Source: Anthoceros angustus (taxonomy: Eukaryota > Streptophyta > Anthocerotopsida > Anthocerotales > Anthocerotaceae). From it: a stretch of DNA of 64,000 bases. The notes under the pieces are model-generated. The model saw only the letters and a list, made by a program, of their open reading frames with translations. It ran no database searches and was not told where the DNA came from. A program made the translations under genes and the position numbers. Location of the stretch: the NCBI GenBank assembly GCA_010909165.1, contig VJWM01000179.1, positions 124,001 through 188,000 of the forward strand, written 5' to 3'. Shown here one piece after another: positions 48,561 through 61,283 of this stretch; position 1 is the first letter of the stretch; every line of letters starts with the position of its first letter.

Positions 48561-49330
48561 GGCCGGCAGGCCGGGCGGGCAGCGGCAGGCCTGGCCTGGC
48601 CTGGCCTGGCCTGGCCTGCCCCCCTCTCTCTCTCCCTCCCTCCTCCCTCTTTCTCTCTCTCTCTATCTCTATCTCTCCATCTCTCTATCTCTGTCTCTCT
48701 CTACGAACGCAACGCAACGCAGACGCCTGCGATGACGGTCGCCTGAAAAGGGGTCTACTGGTCTACTCCTGCCACAGCCGCTGCCACTGCCTCTGCCACA
48801 GCCTGCGCCAATAAGTAACGGAATGCGCCTGCCCTGCCGCTCGCCGGCTCCGTCCGGCGCTAAGTGCCAGCGGCCAGCCGCGCGCCGCGCCCATTCGCCC
48901 GCGCCAGAATCTTTCTGCGCCGTCACGTGCTGCGGCGGCTGACATGGTCACACGTGCCCTCTCATGTCCCTCATGTCCATGCACGATATCATTATGACAA
49001 GCCCGTCAATTTAGCCCCCCCCGCCATTTTTAGCGCAACAGTCGGCAAACGCAAAACGCGAAGCGCAAAGCGCAGACACGATCCCACCGTCCCTATCCCG
49101 ACACTGCCCCATATTAGCACTCCTGTGTCGTGTTATTACGCTCTGCTGTTTTTGTAATAGCGTTTCCCTCCGGCATCGGACATGGCTGTCGACAGCGACG
49201 CCTTCGCATTCCGTCATGTCTGCATGTCGCGTGTACAGCCATCGCACGACTGTATGTGTACATGTGCGTATGCGTATGCGTATGCGTATGCGTATGCGTA
49301 TGCAGCATCCAGCATGCAGCATGCATCAGG
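48540..49330. repeat. microsatellite cluster: GGCAG, CCTGG, CT and GCGTAT repeats
   Basis: In order: GGCAGGC-type repeats (48540-48590), CCTGG x 6 (about 48588-48618), CT/CTCTAT tracts (about 48620-48705) and a perfect GCGTAT hexamer array (about 49266-49303). No gene is seen in this stretch. Confidence 0.85.
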
Positions 49331-49434
49331 GTGCTGGGCCAAAACCTTCCCCCCCGCGTGCCTGGGCCCGGGCTCTGGCGGTCCGTGATTAGAGGCGGCG
49401 GGTGGGCCCCGCCGGCAGCAAAGATTCTCGTTAC

Positions 49435-49690
49435 GCCAGGCCCAGGCCCGGGCCCAGGCCGGGGCCGGGACCGGGACCGGGGCCGGGGCCGGGGCCGGGG
49501 GGTCCAGACTGGTGTCAGGAGGGGCTCCAGGCCGGGCAGCCAGAGCGCAGGACCAGGCCCAGGGCGCAGGCCCGGCCCCGGGCCCGGCCCCGGCCCAGGC
49601 CCAGGCCCAGGCCCAGGTCCAGGCCCAGGTCCAGGCCCAGGCCCAGGCCCAGGTCCAGGCCCCGGCCCCGGCCCAGGCGCAGGGGTTTGA
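49435..49690 (+). repeat. GGCCCA/GGGGCC-type array, about 250 bp
   Basis: CCCAGG, CCGGGG and CCCAGGT hexamers alternate across about 250 bases with a short unique interruption (49503-49560). All three frames are open on both strands because the period is six. The resulting Pro/Arg/Ala- and Trp-rich frames are not evidence of a gene. Confidence 0.9.
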
Positions 49691-52530
49691 GTTTTTCAAC
49701 GACGGCCGTTGTGTGACGACGTGCCATTATTTCTGCCCCCGGAGCATATTTTTCCGAAAAGCCTTTCCCGCATTTCTTTAAAGTGCGCAGTGCGCTTGCC
49801 CTTGGCCTGTACGGGCAGCCCAGCATATATTCCATCACTCATTTACTAAGCATCAGCCTTGTTTTTCGGGCGGGTCGCCATTCCCTTACCTGGCACTCGG
49901 AAAAAAATAAGTCCAGCACGCAGGCATCTTTTGTGGCCTTAACCCCAGGTCGGGGTCAGAACCTGCCATCTTCATCTCCCCGGGGCTCCCATTTCCAAAT
50001 CAACTTGCTCCACCTTTGCCTGCCTTGCCCGATTGCAAACCCAAGGCAACCCATCCCGCCCTTCGATGATGATCCCTCCCACCGCCCCCCTCTCCCCTTC
50101 AAAATTTCCCTTCCCTCCTTCGCTTTTGCTTAATGTCACCAGGTTTTGTTACGGCCCCCAAAGTTCTGTCACTTTGCCTTTTCCTTTCCTCTCAACGGGC
50201 CCCATTTTGGTGGCCAAAATGGATTCGCTAATCCGACAAACAAACCGCACACCTTCATCATGCACCCTGCTCTCTAGCTAGGGTGCTGACAAAACATCCA
50301 GCCCACTCCCTTTTTAGACGCTTTTTTTTTTGTCACCAACTAGCCTTCATGCCCTACAAAAATATAGAATCCCTATGCTACCATATGGGAATCTTATTAC
50401 ATTCATTCTGAATCTATGTCGTGGTTAATTCCCTTCTAACCTTGCAATGTTTTTGTTGCCTTCCCCCGTTCCCCCCGCCCCCCCTATTAGTTTCTAACTT
50501 CATTGCTTACGTGGAACCATGACATGGCCAACTCATCCACTCAACAAGAACCAAGAAAACTGATAGTGCATGTATCCCAAATCCCACATTTTCTTTCTTG
50601 TGGATAAGGCTCTGATTATGAAATATTGCAAGTTTTCTAGGGAAGTTAAAATTTTGGAAAAAGTCAAATCTCATTCACAACCTTCAAATCTCTAAGCTAG
50701 GGAGATGTGCTACATTATTGTGCTCTATGGTCATAGTCTTCTCTATGCTCTCTCTCGATATCCAACAAGTTGGACACATTTTTCTAGTAACCATGGCTTG
50801 AAAAATATATGGGTGATGAACTCTTCCACGCATCCAAAAATAACAACCAGCATCAACATTGAATATGGGGTCTTAATGACCATGAAATTTACTGTGCATA
50901 GGATTTATGTGGATTGGTCATGTGGATAATATTGGTAATTATCTCATCAAAGATATTTGTGGTTCAAACATCCATTGGCACATCTTCCGTCAAATATCCT
51001 AAGACAAAGCTATCTAATTAGTCTTATTGTTTATGATGCCTTATGAGACAAGCTTCCAAACCTCAAGCATTTTTTTTCAAAAAAGCTCTCTTTGTTGTTC
51101 TTATTTTGTCAGTATTATTTTGAGATTTTTTGTACACATGTGGTACAAAATCAAGTAGCATATTCTGAAAGTTAAGTTACTGTTGTTCATCAAACTAGAT
51201 ACTTTTTGTACCAATTTTAAATATTTATTTTATAAATGGATATTTTGGGATCTATATTGAATATGTTCAAGGTTCAAAAATATTTCAGAATACAATTCAA
51301 AATTATGCCTCATAAAAACTCTTTCATGTCATAGTGTCAGGAATATTCTAATGGCACATGGAGAAGATTTCCAAATCTCTATGACGTATGCTCACTCAAA
51401 CATGAGGACAAATGGAGCTACCACATGGTATATGACAATATTTATGTTTGAGGCTTACTTCCTACGCTTTGATGATGACCTAAACATTTTGTATTTTTTG
51501 AGGGGTGATAAGAATCTTGGCTTGTTGTTTCTACTCTGAGAATTTGTCTCATTCTGATTTTTGGAGTACAATCGGTAGCAACTGTATACTACCTTCATGT
51601 TAATAATAGCACATTGTACATCTCACTTTCCAATGTGGTTGTCCATATTCTTAACAAACGTGTCTTAATAAAACCATCTCTCCGGATCTTGATGAATGCT
51701 TACGTAATCCACATCTCTCTATCAATAACACTTTCTAATTGCAATACGCAACACAAAGTATCTATAGGGTGGGTTAAGAAATGTGGCTTCAAAGTTATGT
51801 ACAAACATTTGCATAAGCATATTAATTAACGGTCACAACATCGATCATAAAAATATCATAGTGACAGCCTAAAAGCTTAGTACATTGGTGATATAGGACA
51901 AGTTCAATCGGTCACACTTGCCAATTGGTTTGGGTATTGGTTATTTCAATTGTTTTTTTCAACTTATGTGTACGGTGGGACACCGAAAAACCTATATGCA
52001 CTAAGCAACATAATTCTAGGAGCCCACTGAATCAAGAGTTACGTATATGTATGACATAATTAGCTTGTATATGGAGGAGATTCTTCTAAATTTGTTAATT
52101 ATTTCGTGACTCAGTTATAGTTGTAATTTTATGAGTTTTAATTATTCATGCACATGTTATGACTTTCCATTAGGGTTGATGGATTTCATTTACTGATGAC
52201 TGGATGATGACTGGATGAGACAGATAGAAGATAGAAGCATATTTCCTTGCCCAAGAGAACCTTGAGATATAGATTCCTTGAAATTATTTTAGATCTCATA
52301 TGATAGGATCTATGGAAGCTTCAAGAAAATACAAATATGATGTTCACATGTCCCCAAAAAAAGACAAACTGAGGTATCCAAAAAATCTCACTGTCAGTGT
52401 CACTGTCCAGGTGCCTCATATTGAAAGGAGTACAAATATAATTAGATTTTTGAAAATTAAATTTTTGATAAAAATAGAAAAGTATGACTAGATACGATAG
52501 TTATCTATATATAGTGACTGGTACGATCCG
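49691..52530. other. intergenic, AT-rich from about 50.3 kb
   Basis: I find no exon, RNA gene or repeat array. The short open frames have no motif, and the stretch from 50.3 to 52.5 kb has the low-GC, stop-rich character of non-coding plant DNA. Confidence 0.5.
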
Positions 52531-55154
52531 TGCTATTCCATTCCATTCCATTCCATTGCATCCCATCCCATGCCATCCCTTTCCATGCTTAGCATAACGG
52601 TAGAGAGAATGGGGCCCAGAGTGGAGTGAGCTGCATGCGGAGGGGAGGGGTTGCAGAGATTTGGTTATGCAGTACAAGGAGGAACATATGGTGGGCGAAA
52701 TTCGATATTGGGGTGCATAAAGAGGGAGATTCATGGGGAATTGAGCTGTGTTTGTCTTGGGGATCCACTTTTGACAAATAAAATGATGGAAATTGGAGTC
52801 AGCAGTATTTGTTTGGCACGTATGAAGAATAATAAGTTATTGTCGTTTTTGGGAGATACAAAAAATAGAAAGTCAAGTCAAAATGGTGGGGTGGCAAGTG
52901 CTGCATGGCTGAAGGGAAGGCAAGGGATGGACACAGAAAGAGAGGGAGGTCCAGGCCAAGGGCCGCATGGCGCGCATGGCCATAAGGGAGGGTGGCCACT
53001 TGGTGCAGCCCAAGTCCAGTCTCTAGTCCACAAGCATGCAAATTAAAAGCAGGGGGCGGGGTATTGCATACTGCATACTGCATATTGCATATGGGGGCGC
53101 CCTCGGGTGCTCTTTTTGGGTTTGCAAATTCCGAGATGGGAAAATCGAGGCCCGAAATTGAAAATCCCAGTCAACCTGTTTTGTCTTGTGTGGAGTTAGG
53201 GGTGCCCATTGACTGGTATTTAATTCGGGGTGTGGGGGAATTTTGGTATTTTGGAAAACAACAAGAAAAGGGGCGTCAAAGGGGGTCAATGCATGGGGAA
53301 GAGAAGGCACGGATGAGATTGACTCGGGGGTGGGGTGGAGCTGCAACGCTGGAACCAGGGCTGGCTGGTTGGCTGGTTGGCTGGTTGGCTGGCTGGCTGG
53401 CTGGCTGCTGGCTGCTGGCTTTCATCGAGTTTCGCGTCGGGAGGTGGTAAGCGAAAGCAAAGGCAGGCTGCTGCGTGAAAGCCTGGATGCTGCTGTTGTG
53501 GGCAGCGGGCTTTTGATTAGGAACAAGATGAGGACGAGGTGGACACGGTTACACACAAGGGTCCCTAGGGGAGTGATGCCGGGTGTGGCGGCCCCCAAAT
53601 GCAGGGTCAGGGTCAGGGTCAGGGCCTGGACATGTTGGGAGCAGACCAGTTGGCCTCGACCCGCGCGCGCGCGCGCGCGCGCACCCGGCTGAGCTCTCAT
53701 ATCTCGCCTCCGAGCTCCGAGCTCCGAGCTGCGAGCTCGCCTCCCGGTGTGAACCCCGATGCCCATGGGGCCACATGGCCAATGAAGGCAAACAGCGGCC
53801 GCAGGCGCAATCAATTTCGAGTGTCGCCTCGATACGGGACCGGTCGGATCGCCTCCCCCCTTTGGCAAGTCTCGACCCGGTGCCCGGTGCCCGGTGAGGT
53901 GGTCCAATGGGACCGGGCCGCCAGCCCCAGACCCTGGACCCCGGACCCCGGACCCCGGCCGGCACGCCACCCCTGTCCGAGCACAGTAAGTGTTCTTAGG
54001 GCACCGTCCTCCGGCCTCCGGAGTTCGGGGCTCCGGCCCACCGAGTTAGTTGGTTGTTGGTTGTTCGTTGGTTAAACATTAAATGTCATGTCCCCAGCGC
54101 CCCGGGCGCCTCTCTCTCAAGTCCTCAAGTCAGCGACGCCCGGTAGAAAAGGGAGGCGGAACTGAACTGAAGTCCGAAGCTCGCCCCTCGCCCCTCGCCC
54201 CTCGCCCCGGCCCTGGGCCCCAGGCTTCGCCTCCCTCTTCTCTTTATGAAAGAGTGTGGGCGTTGCTCGCAAGTCAGCGGGGGCGGGGAGTCGGGGGATC
54301 GAGCTCGACCTCAACCTCGAGCTCGGGCTGGGGCTGGGGCTGGGGCTGTGTTTTGTGCCGGTGTCGTTTCCTGTCGAGCAGCGACGGGGACGGGGGAGGA
54401 GGCGGAAGTGGAAGTGTAGTTTGGGAGCTGCAGCTGCAGTTGCAGTTGCACCGGTTCCTGTGGGTGTGTCGCTGCTCCTCCTTGGGCCTTGGGATTGGGA
54501 TTGGGATTGGGATAAGGAAGGTCCATCATGCTGGGCTCCGGGATGCAATACATTAACCATATTTGCGCATCCGCCATTCGTCCCAACCCAGTCCGACCGT
54601 TTCGGACAGTGCGGCGTACTGTACAACTCTGCTGGCCCGCGGCCCGCCCCGGCCCCCAACCCTGCTTCTTCTTCTTCTTCTTCTTCTTCTCCTCCTCCTC
54701 CTGTTCACAACAGTGGAGGCTGCTGGCCTTGCCCGGGCCTCCTCGTTTTTGTTGTTGCCTTGCTTGCCATGGGCCCGGCCCTGGCAACACCCTGTCCCGA
54801 CCTGACCACCTCCCGTCACTTGGTTGGTTGGTTATCTCGTATCTGCATCTGCGTGTACTTTCTGGACCAACACCCACCCACGATCCACCCACCCACGCTG
54901 CCGCACCGGAATGGCAGTCGGGACGGACTGGACGGCACGGCACGGCCTTATCACTGTGTTGGAACGGCAAACCGCGCGGGCGAGGCTGCCGGCTGCCGGC
55001 TGCTGGGGGATTCGGATTCGGAGTTGAAGCGGCGCGGCCAGGAGCAGGCCGCTTAGGACATCACCACCCAAACTGCATGCATGAATTCCTGAATCCTCGC
55101 CTCTGCCATGGCCTCGTGCAGCAGCAGCCCATGCCACAGTTTGGCGCACACACA

Positions 55155-55188
<34 letters not shown>

Positions 55189-55650
55189 ACAGCAGTACCG
55201 ACTCCGGACAAAAAGCAGCCTCAAACTCGTATCATGTACTGCTCTCCTCTCTTGCACACAGCACGCAGCACTGCTGCAGTGCGCAGACTGCAGTGCGCAC
55301 ACACACAACGCTACCGGTCCGGTTGGAGGGAATTTATGGACGTGAAACAAGGGGAAAGCCAGCTAAGGCGCAGGGCATGAGGAGGCGGGTCGGGCCGACA
55401 ATGGCAAGCGGGGGAGCGGGAGGACGGACTCGCCTCCGGCCATGGGAAGGAGAGGCGTCGGTGTCGGGCCCCACCGGAGAGGAAGCCGGGGCCACTGCCA
55501 CTGTCCCTGCCACTGCCAGGGGCCAGGGCCACTGCAAACATATTGGCAGCCACCACCATGATGGCCTTGCAACGAATGAGGCAGCGCAGGGAGGATCAAT
55601 GTACCGCCACTCCAATCCATATCTCCTGCTGCTGCTGCTACTGCTCCTGT

Positions 55651-55681
<31 letters not shown>

Positions 55682-58669
55682 GCAAGCTGCTACTGCAAGC
55701 TGCCGCTGCTGGCGGGGGCTAGCGACGGGCAGGTGTACCGGGTCCGGGGCTCCCCTGGCTGTGGCTCACAATCCATGTCCACTACCTGTAGATACAGTCC
55801 ATGCCATGTCAGGCCAGAGCAGGCCACGCCAGGCCGGGCCAGGCCGGGCCACGCCAGGCGGCAACTCATCCCTCCGCCACCGCCAGTGCCATGACAGCCC
55901 ACCAATATAATACGCCACGCCTCGCCCGTTTGAAAGCTAAACAAGGCTTGAGCGCGCCGTGGGCCCTTTAGAATCTTAAAATACCCGCAGGGTGGTTGCA
56001 GAGAGAGAAAGTTGCTTGTCTTATGCTGATTGCATATGCGATTTTGCATGGACCACGGCCGCGGCCATGGCGTCGCTCCCTCCCTCCCTTCCACCCTGCA
56101 GCTGCAGCTGCAGCAGCTGCCTCGCCGAACCGCCCATCACCTTATCACCTGTACACATACATATCTGCAATCCCTTTACACATATCAGCAATATACATAC
56201 TGTATTGCAGCTACAATCCACTCGCTCCCTTCCGCCTTCCTTCCCTCCTCCCTTTCTCTGCCTGACCATGCGTCACCAGCTTCCTTCCTACCTCACTGTC
56301 TTCCGACCATAAATACTGTTTGCTCAAAGGTTGTGCACCTTGCGAAGAGGGAGGGCGCGAACCTTGTGGTCAGCAGCCACACGCACCAACCAAGTGAGCT
56401 CATTTTCCCTCGCGCATTTTTCATCTTCCTAGCGCATTCGGTCTCCCTCTCTCTCCGCTACGCGCTGCTTCCGGATTCCCTTCTCCGGATCCTGCAGCAT
56501 GCCTTCCTGCCTGCCCCCTGCCTGCGTCTGCTGCTGCGGCCTCCGCTTCCACTTCATCATGACAGCTTGCGCTTGCCCTTCTTTCGCTTCCCCAGTTTGA
56601 TTCTCTGTATGCATCCCCATCCCGCCTGGATATGGTTGATGTGTACGTACCCGTCCTGCCATGTAGGCATCATTTTTGCCGCCATACCCTACAATAGACA
56701 GTAGACCGTCTCCGCTGTCCAGCCCATCTTTACTGTAACTGGCTTCTTCACCGACAGGATTTCGTTTCCAGTAGGGGATGCCCGCCTTTCCCGACCTCCT
56801 GCCACCATCTGCCGCATCGCACTTAATGAACCTGCCCCCAACAATCTTATTCAATTCCGCCTCATGGCGAACATGCTTCTCAGCCACACCCCTCCTACTT
56901 GCACGTTGCACTTGCCCCTGGCTCCTGGACGGACACCGCCAAATAACAACTCACAGGCCCCGCTACAGTGCCTGTAAAGTGGATCCTCCCTTTTCCAGGG
57001 ATCATTTGCAGCAAGAATCTCCCTTCCCTTCCACCCCCGACCCTTCCCTCTACACCGCCCCTTGCTCTGCTGTTGTACGCCCTCTTGTACCGCCATTGTC
57101 ATTTTCAATATTTGAAGAAGCTTTTTGGTTCACGGCCGGGCTTTTTGCTGCATCATAAATGGTTGGCCGTCGCACATACACACCAAATTTTTATTAGAGC
57201 ATCTTCCCCCTCCTCACTGACGGCTGCACAATTGTCTCTACCATCCGGCAACCAGGTCAAACCTTAATTGCTCGCTGCTGTACGCCCGGAAATGGCCTTG
57301 CCCTGCAACCAAGCAAGCACAACTTGCGGTGAGTTATTACCACAACAGAGGTAGTGCACTACATACCAGCAACCTCACATGTCTCCCTCTCATCAGTCGG
57401 ACATTGACAACCACGCGTCACCTGCATATCTAGACTACACAAGTCTGGTTTGCATCGTCTCCATCGGTTTGGAGATGGAAGAGAACAGAAGGGCCATAGC
57501 TCTGAAGACTCATCACAAACTACGGAGACACATCACCTCTGCTAGAGCCACCCTCCACAGCCAAGCTTTCACAAACCAACTTTGTCAGACTAGCAGCATC
57601 CGTTTCTTTATAGATAGCTTTCACAAACCAACTTTGTCAGACTACCAGCATCCGTTTCTTCAATATCTATCTACTGTTGCCCTCCGGGCAAGGCAGCCAC
57701 CTGTCTCATCCCATCTGACAGAATTGCAAGAAGCTCTCTTCTCGTCCAAATAATCCTTCAGTGGAGTTCGCAAGGCCAAAACACAAGCTCCCACTCACCG
57801 TGAGGGTGTGGCAAATTTCATGACATTCCAACATCTACAACGCCTATTATAGAGCCAAGGAAGAGAAGACGAGCAGAGCGCTCTTCAAGCGAGCCTCGTC
57901 TGATGTCACCAGTCATCAAACCAGCACACAAAATTATGCATTTGAGGCTGTGCCAAGCTTAAAAGCAAGCCTCAGCATTTTTGCGTCGTCGGTAAAAGGA
58001 ACAGCCACATGGAACGCGGGAGAGAAGCCTACCTTTCAACAATTTCCGAGCCATGTTTCCAAAACCAGAGCCGAAATCCGATGCACAGACGTCAAGAATC
58101 CTTTGCGGCAACTCGAGACATGGAATTGTGAGTTGGAAGTCCAGAAAACCCGCGTGGAGCAGATTTGCACAGCAGCCTTGTTGATCCAAGCAAAACAGGC
58201 TTGCAAGAACAACGAGGTCACCGGCAAGGAAACCCTGAGATGGATCGAATTGCGCGTCGATGAGCTGCTGTGGCCAGCAAGATTTCGCGACACCGGAATA
58301 AAACCTATCAAAGTGGACAACGTTTTCCTTCAAACGCACCTACGATGGAGCACGACGACCGTGATCCAAATAGCTCGTGTGCTTCACAATCTGTGGACGA
58401 TGTAGTTCTGTCCCCGATCCCGCTACTCATCAGCAACATCACCGAGCTGGTTGCGCAGCCCTAACCGGGCAGGACCGGCCTGCGGGTCAGGCTGACTGAA
58501 AGAAAGTCAAGAAGGCGATGAGTAACCGCCACCAAGATCGAAAGTTCTCCAATGAGCTTTGCAAGGGCCATCCAGTGCTGTGTCCTTGCGCAGATCCAGC
58601 CGATCTGCTACGGTCGGCACACAGTGTAACAAAGCAATCAATCTATTTTTTTGTTTCCGAGGAGCAGTG
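52531..58669. other. 6 kb intergenic region rich in microsatellites
   Basis: No gene could be supported. Simple repeats include CCATT (52536-52560), GGCTGGTT/GGCT (53358-53414), CG (53660-53682), TTC then TCC (54664-54700), CA (55146-55189) and CTG/CTCCTG (55626-55682). A 52-bp tandem duplication (AGCTTTCACAAACCAACTTT plus its flank) lies at about 57564-57667. Open frames at 56429-56911 (-) and 57950-58405 (+) show no recognisable domain. Confidence 0.55.
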
Positions 58670-59367
58670 ATGTTGGGATCCCGGCGACTGGCATCCTTGT
58701 TCCAGGGTGTGAACACGTCTCGCCTGGCCAGTTCGCTCTGCGCAACGCAATGCTCCAGCAGCAAGGCTCACCGGGAAGGGCCGTGTGACGTAGATGCGGA
58801 CCAGGAGGAGAGGGATGCGAGCCCTGTCGAACACCAAGTGAATGGGGATACCACTAGTCACCCGGCTGCTTGGATTTCTGAGGCTCCGGAGGGCTCTGCC
58901 GGATGGCAATCCCAAGAATACGTTGTGGAAGAGTACGTGGTTGAAGAGGAGGAGCAGGAGGAGCAGGATCCCATACCAGAGGAGCTGTATGCGCCATGTA
59001 CTTTCGAACCAAGAAACGATGCAGAACTCTACTCCATGCTCACACCCATGGGATGGCCAGCAATTCTCTCTGTCCGAGGTAGGAAATCGTGGCCGCTAAT
59101 GATCCTCAATGGATGCATCAGATCTTTGAGAGCTGCCATGCCATCTTGCCCATGGCAGACAGCAGAAACTGTGTGCTTACGTTTCACATCACCTTTGCTG
59201 GGTGTAACACGTCACCCACATTCTTGTGACAAATGATTTAAGTTTTTGGCCCGCCGTGTCAGCATTGGCAGGAAGGAAGAAGCTCTCCTTACGCTTTGTC
59301 TGACCTTGCAGATGAGGCCAAAAAACCAGATTTGAGTCGAGGGCGTCGACCGGGACACGGGAAATAA
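58670..59367 (+). CDS. small two-exon protein of unknown function, probable mitochondrial targeting
   Basis: Exon 1 is 58670-59078 and exon 2 is 59312-59367, with a GT-AG intron of 233 bp. The join is in phase and gives 154 residues. The N-terminus (MLGSRRLASLFQGVNTSRLASSL) is rich in Arg, Ser and Leu and lacks acids, as in mitochondrial presequences. An acidic middle follows (VVEEYVVEEEEQEEQ, about 86-100), then a more ordered ELYAPCTFEPRNDAELYSML-TPMGWP block and a basic tail (DEAKKPDLSRGRRPGHGK). I do not recognise the family. Support comes from codon-consistent structure and a clean splice that replaces a poor read-through tail. An alternative start 111 bp upstream (58559) is in frame but would place the presequence internally. 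Confidence 0.6.
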
Positions 59368-59563
59368 TGCCTGTGCCGACCTCACATGGCAACAGGACAC
59401 ATGAAAGGATACTCACGTCTGGCTCCAGAGAATGTTCAAACTCTGCGTTACTACCTAGACTACCTACATCATTTGTCAAAATGACTAAAACACAACCGCT
59501 AGACTACCTAAGTGCATCAGTTGATAAAAATATTCTCAGATTCCTACGACAGGGGCAATAGTG

Positions 59564-59635
59564 GGGGCATTGCGAGAATTGAACTCGCGACCTCTCGCAC
59601 CCAAAGCGAGAATCATACCACTAGACCAAATGCCC
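59564..59635 (-). tRNA. tRNA-Pro (anticodon UGG)
   Basis: The 72-nt cloverleaf reads on the minus strand. The acceptor stem GGGCATT pairs with AATGCCC. The anticodon stem CTCGC/GCGAG encloses the loop TTTGGGT with anticodon TGG. The T arm GCGAG-TTCAATT-CTCGC holds the TTC box, and the D arm contains AGTGGTAT. No CCA is encoded, as in nuclear tRNA genes, and there is no intron. Confidence 0.97.
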
Positions 59636-59793
59636 GGGTGAGAACAGCTGAGCGCTTAAATTTATTTACTACCTTGAAAGATTGAGTCCATTTTTACACA
59701 AGACACGTATTTAGCCACCGTTCACGATTGCAAATAGAAGTACTAGGTAGCATTCGACTAGAAGCACTAGGTAGCATTCGACTCTAGACAATC

Positions 59794-60795
59794 TCAGTGA
59801 CAAAGGCGAGAATCAATCTGTTGCAGGCGGGGGAGAGCCAGACGGACCTTCTTCTGGTATTCTGGATCATCTGCACAAGGATTCCGTTCTAGATAGATCG
59901 TGGTTAGAGAATGCTTTGGTCCCGCCAGAGCTATGTCTATGCCATCCAGAGACGGTATCAGATTGTCGTTCAACCACAAATCCTCCAGCTTGATTAGCCC
60001 ATCCAAGCCCTCAACGGCTGTGATTCTGTTCGAGGACAGATCCAAAATTCGGAGATTCGCCAGGGTAGAAAGCCCTTGCATGACAGAAATGCCATTGTGG
60101 CTCAGGTAAAGCTCCTGCAATGCCTCACACTCTTCAAAACCCTTGATCGACGTCAGCCGATTGCTCTGCACACTGATTTTCACCAGCCCTTTCAAGCCAC
60201 ACAGGTCAACCTCCTTTATGCGGTTGCGCCCCAGCCACAGCTCCGTGAGTTTAGTCAGAGTCTTGAGGCCCTCCATGACTCGGAGTCTGTTAGAGCCCAG
60301 CTCCAAGATCCGTAGCTCCTGGAAATGGTCAATTTCCTCGATCTTCTCAACCTCATTCTTGGAAACATACAACTCCTGGAGTTTGGCTGACGCCTGTGAC
60401 AGCCCAGCCAATGTCTTGATGTTGTTGAAGGACACATCTAAGATGATCAGCTCGGTGAATCCCTTCACAGGTGGTATCTTTGTTAGCTTGTTGTCTCGCA
60501 AAACCAGCTCCTGAAGACAAGAAGGAGAAGGCCACAAGGAAAATGTCTCCACTGCCGCATCCTGCAGCAGGTTCTGCCTCAAGCTCAGCTTCTTCAGGTG
60601 ACGCAGCTGTCCAATGCGCTCATCCACAGCAGAAAGCCTGTTTGCCGTCAAGTCCACCTCTATCAGCGTCGCCCGCAACTCCACCTCCGCCAAACCGTGT
60701 AGCTGAGCACATGTTAGATCCAGCATTAGGTCATCCTCTGACAACTCCGCACCACCAGGAGCTACAGGGCACGAGCCACTATCCGCCTCCTCCAT
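59794..60795 (-). CDS. SDS22-like leucine-rich-repeat protein, protein phosphatase 1 regulatory subunit
   Basis: A single uninterrupted exon encodes 333 residues. After a short acidic N-terminus come about eleven tandem 22-residue leucine-rich repeats of the SDS22 type, for example LIEVDLTANRLSAVDERIG, LRILELGSNRLRVMEGLK, LTELWLGRNRIKEVDLCG and LEDLWLNDNLIPSLDGID. The C-terminal cap is TTIYLERNPCADDPEYQKKVRLALP, the usual LRR cap of this family, and the protein ends in DSRLCH. Length and repeat number fit SDS22/PPP1R7, which binds the catalytic subunit of type-1 phosphatase in nucleus and cytoplasm. It is divergently oriented to the ubiquitin-S27a gene, with 587 bp between the two start codons, so they may share a promoter region. 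Confidence 0.93.
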   Translation of the reverse strand: MEEADSGSCPVAPGGAELSEDDLMLDLTCAQLHGLAEVELRATLIEVDLTANRLSAVDERIGQLRHLKKLSLRQNLLQDAAVETFSLWPSPSCLQELVLRDNKLTKIPPVKGFTELIILDVSFNNIKTLAGLSQASAKLQELYVSKNEVEKIEEIDHFQELRILELGSNRLRVMEGLKTLTKLTELWLGRNRIKEVDLCGLKGLVKISVQSNRLTSIKGFEECEALQELYLSHNGISVMQGLSTLANLRILDLSSNRITAVEGLDGLIKLEDLWLNDNLIPSLDGIDIALAGPKHSLTTIYLERNPCADDPEYQKKVRLALPRLQQIDSRLCH

Positions 60796-61252
60796 TCAAC
60801 CGCCGCACAATTGTCTCTAGCTCTAATCTCCTGGTTCCCAATCCTAGCAACAGAGTCTCCCAGGCGCAATGAGCACAGAATTGAAATGCACACTACTCCA
60901 CTCTCACCACCAGAGGCCCATGTTTCTCCTGGTTGTCGCCAACACCAGATCACACTGAGACCCAACCGATCATCCTCCCCTTGCCGGCCGCTACACATCC
61001 GGAAGCATCCGAAGACAGCGGCCCCCGAACTCGCAGAAACCCTGCTTGTCACATCTGTTGAGGGTTTGTTGCCCAAGTCCAGCACGACCTTATGCCAAGT
61101 GTCTTGTTACTACAAGCGTGCATGCATGCCCATGTGCACATACATCATGTATGATACGTGGATAAAATATGACAAATGGGTTTTATTAAGGAAATCGAAG
61201 AGATGCGGTGAGCCCATCCCCGCATCCACGAGCCCATCCACTACAACGCTAC

Positions 61253-61283
61253 TATATATATGGTGGTTTCCGTTCTAGGGTTT
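61253..61283 (+). promoter_or_regulatory. TATA element and telo-box of the ubiquitin-S27a gene
   Basis: TATATATA at 61253-61260 lies 123 bp before the start codon. Close downstream is TAGGGTTTT (61276-61283), the reverse of the AAACCCTA telo-box that is common at promoters and leaders of plant ribosomal-protein and translation genes. The position suits a core promoter and early leader. Function is inferred from motif and placement only. Confidence 0.6.

Noticed and set aside
49130-49690. Pro/Gly repeat protein in the GGCCCA array
   Set aside because: A period-six microsatellite keeps all frames open; there is no start context or domain.
56429-56911. 160-codon minus-strand open frame
   Set aside because: No recognisable motif, no supporting splice context, and overlapping frames are open on the other strand.
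57950-58405. 151-codon plus-strand open frame upstream of the unknown small gene
   Set aside because: No family features could be recognised and a minus-strand frame overlaps almost entirely. Transcript data would be needed to accept it.
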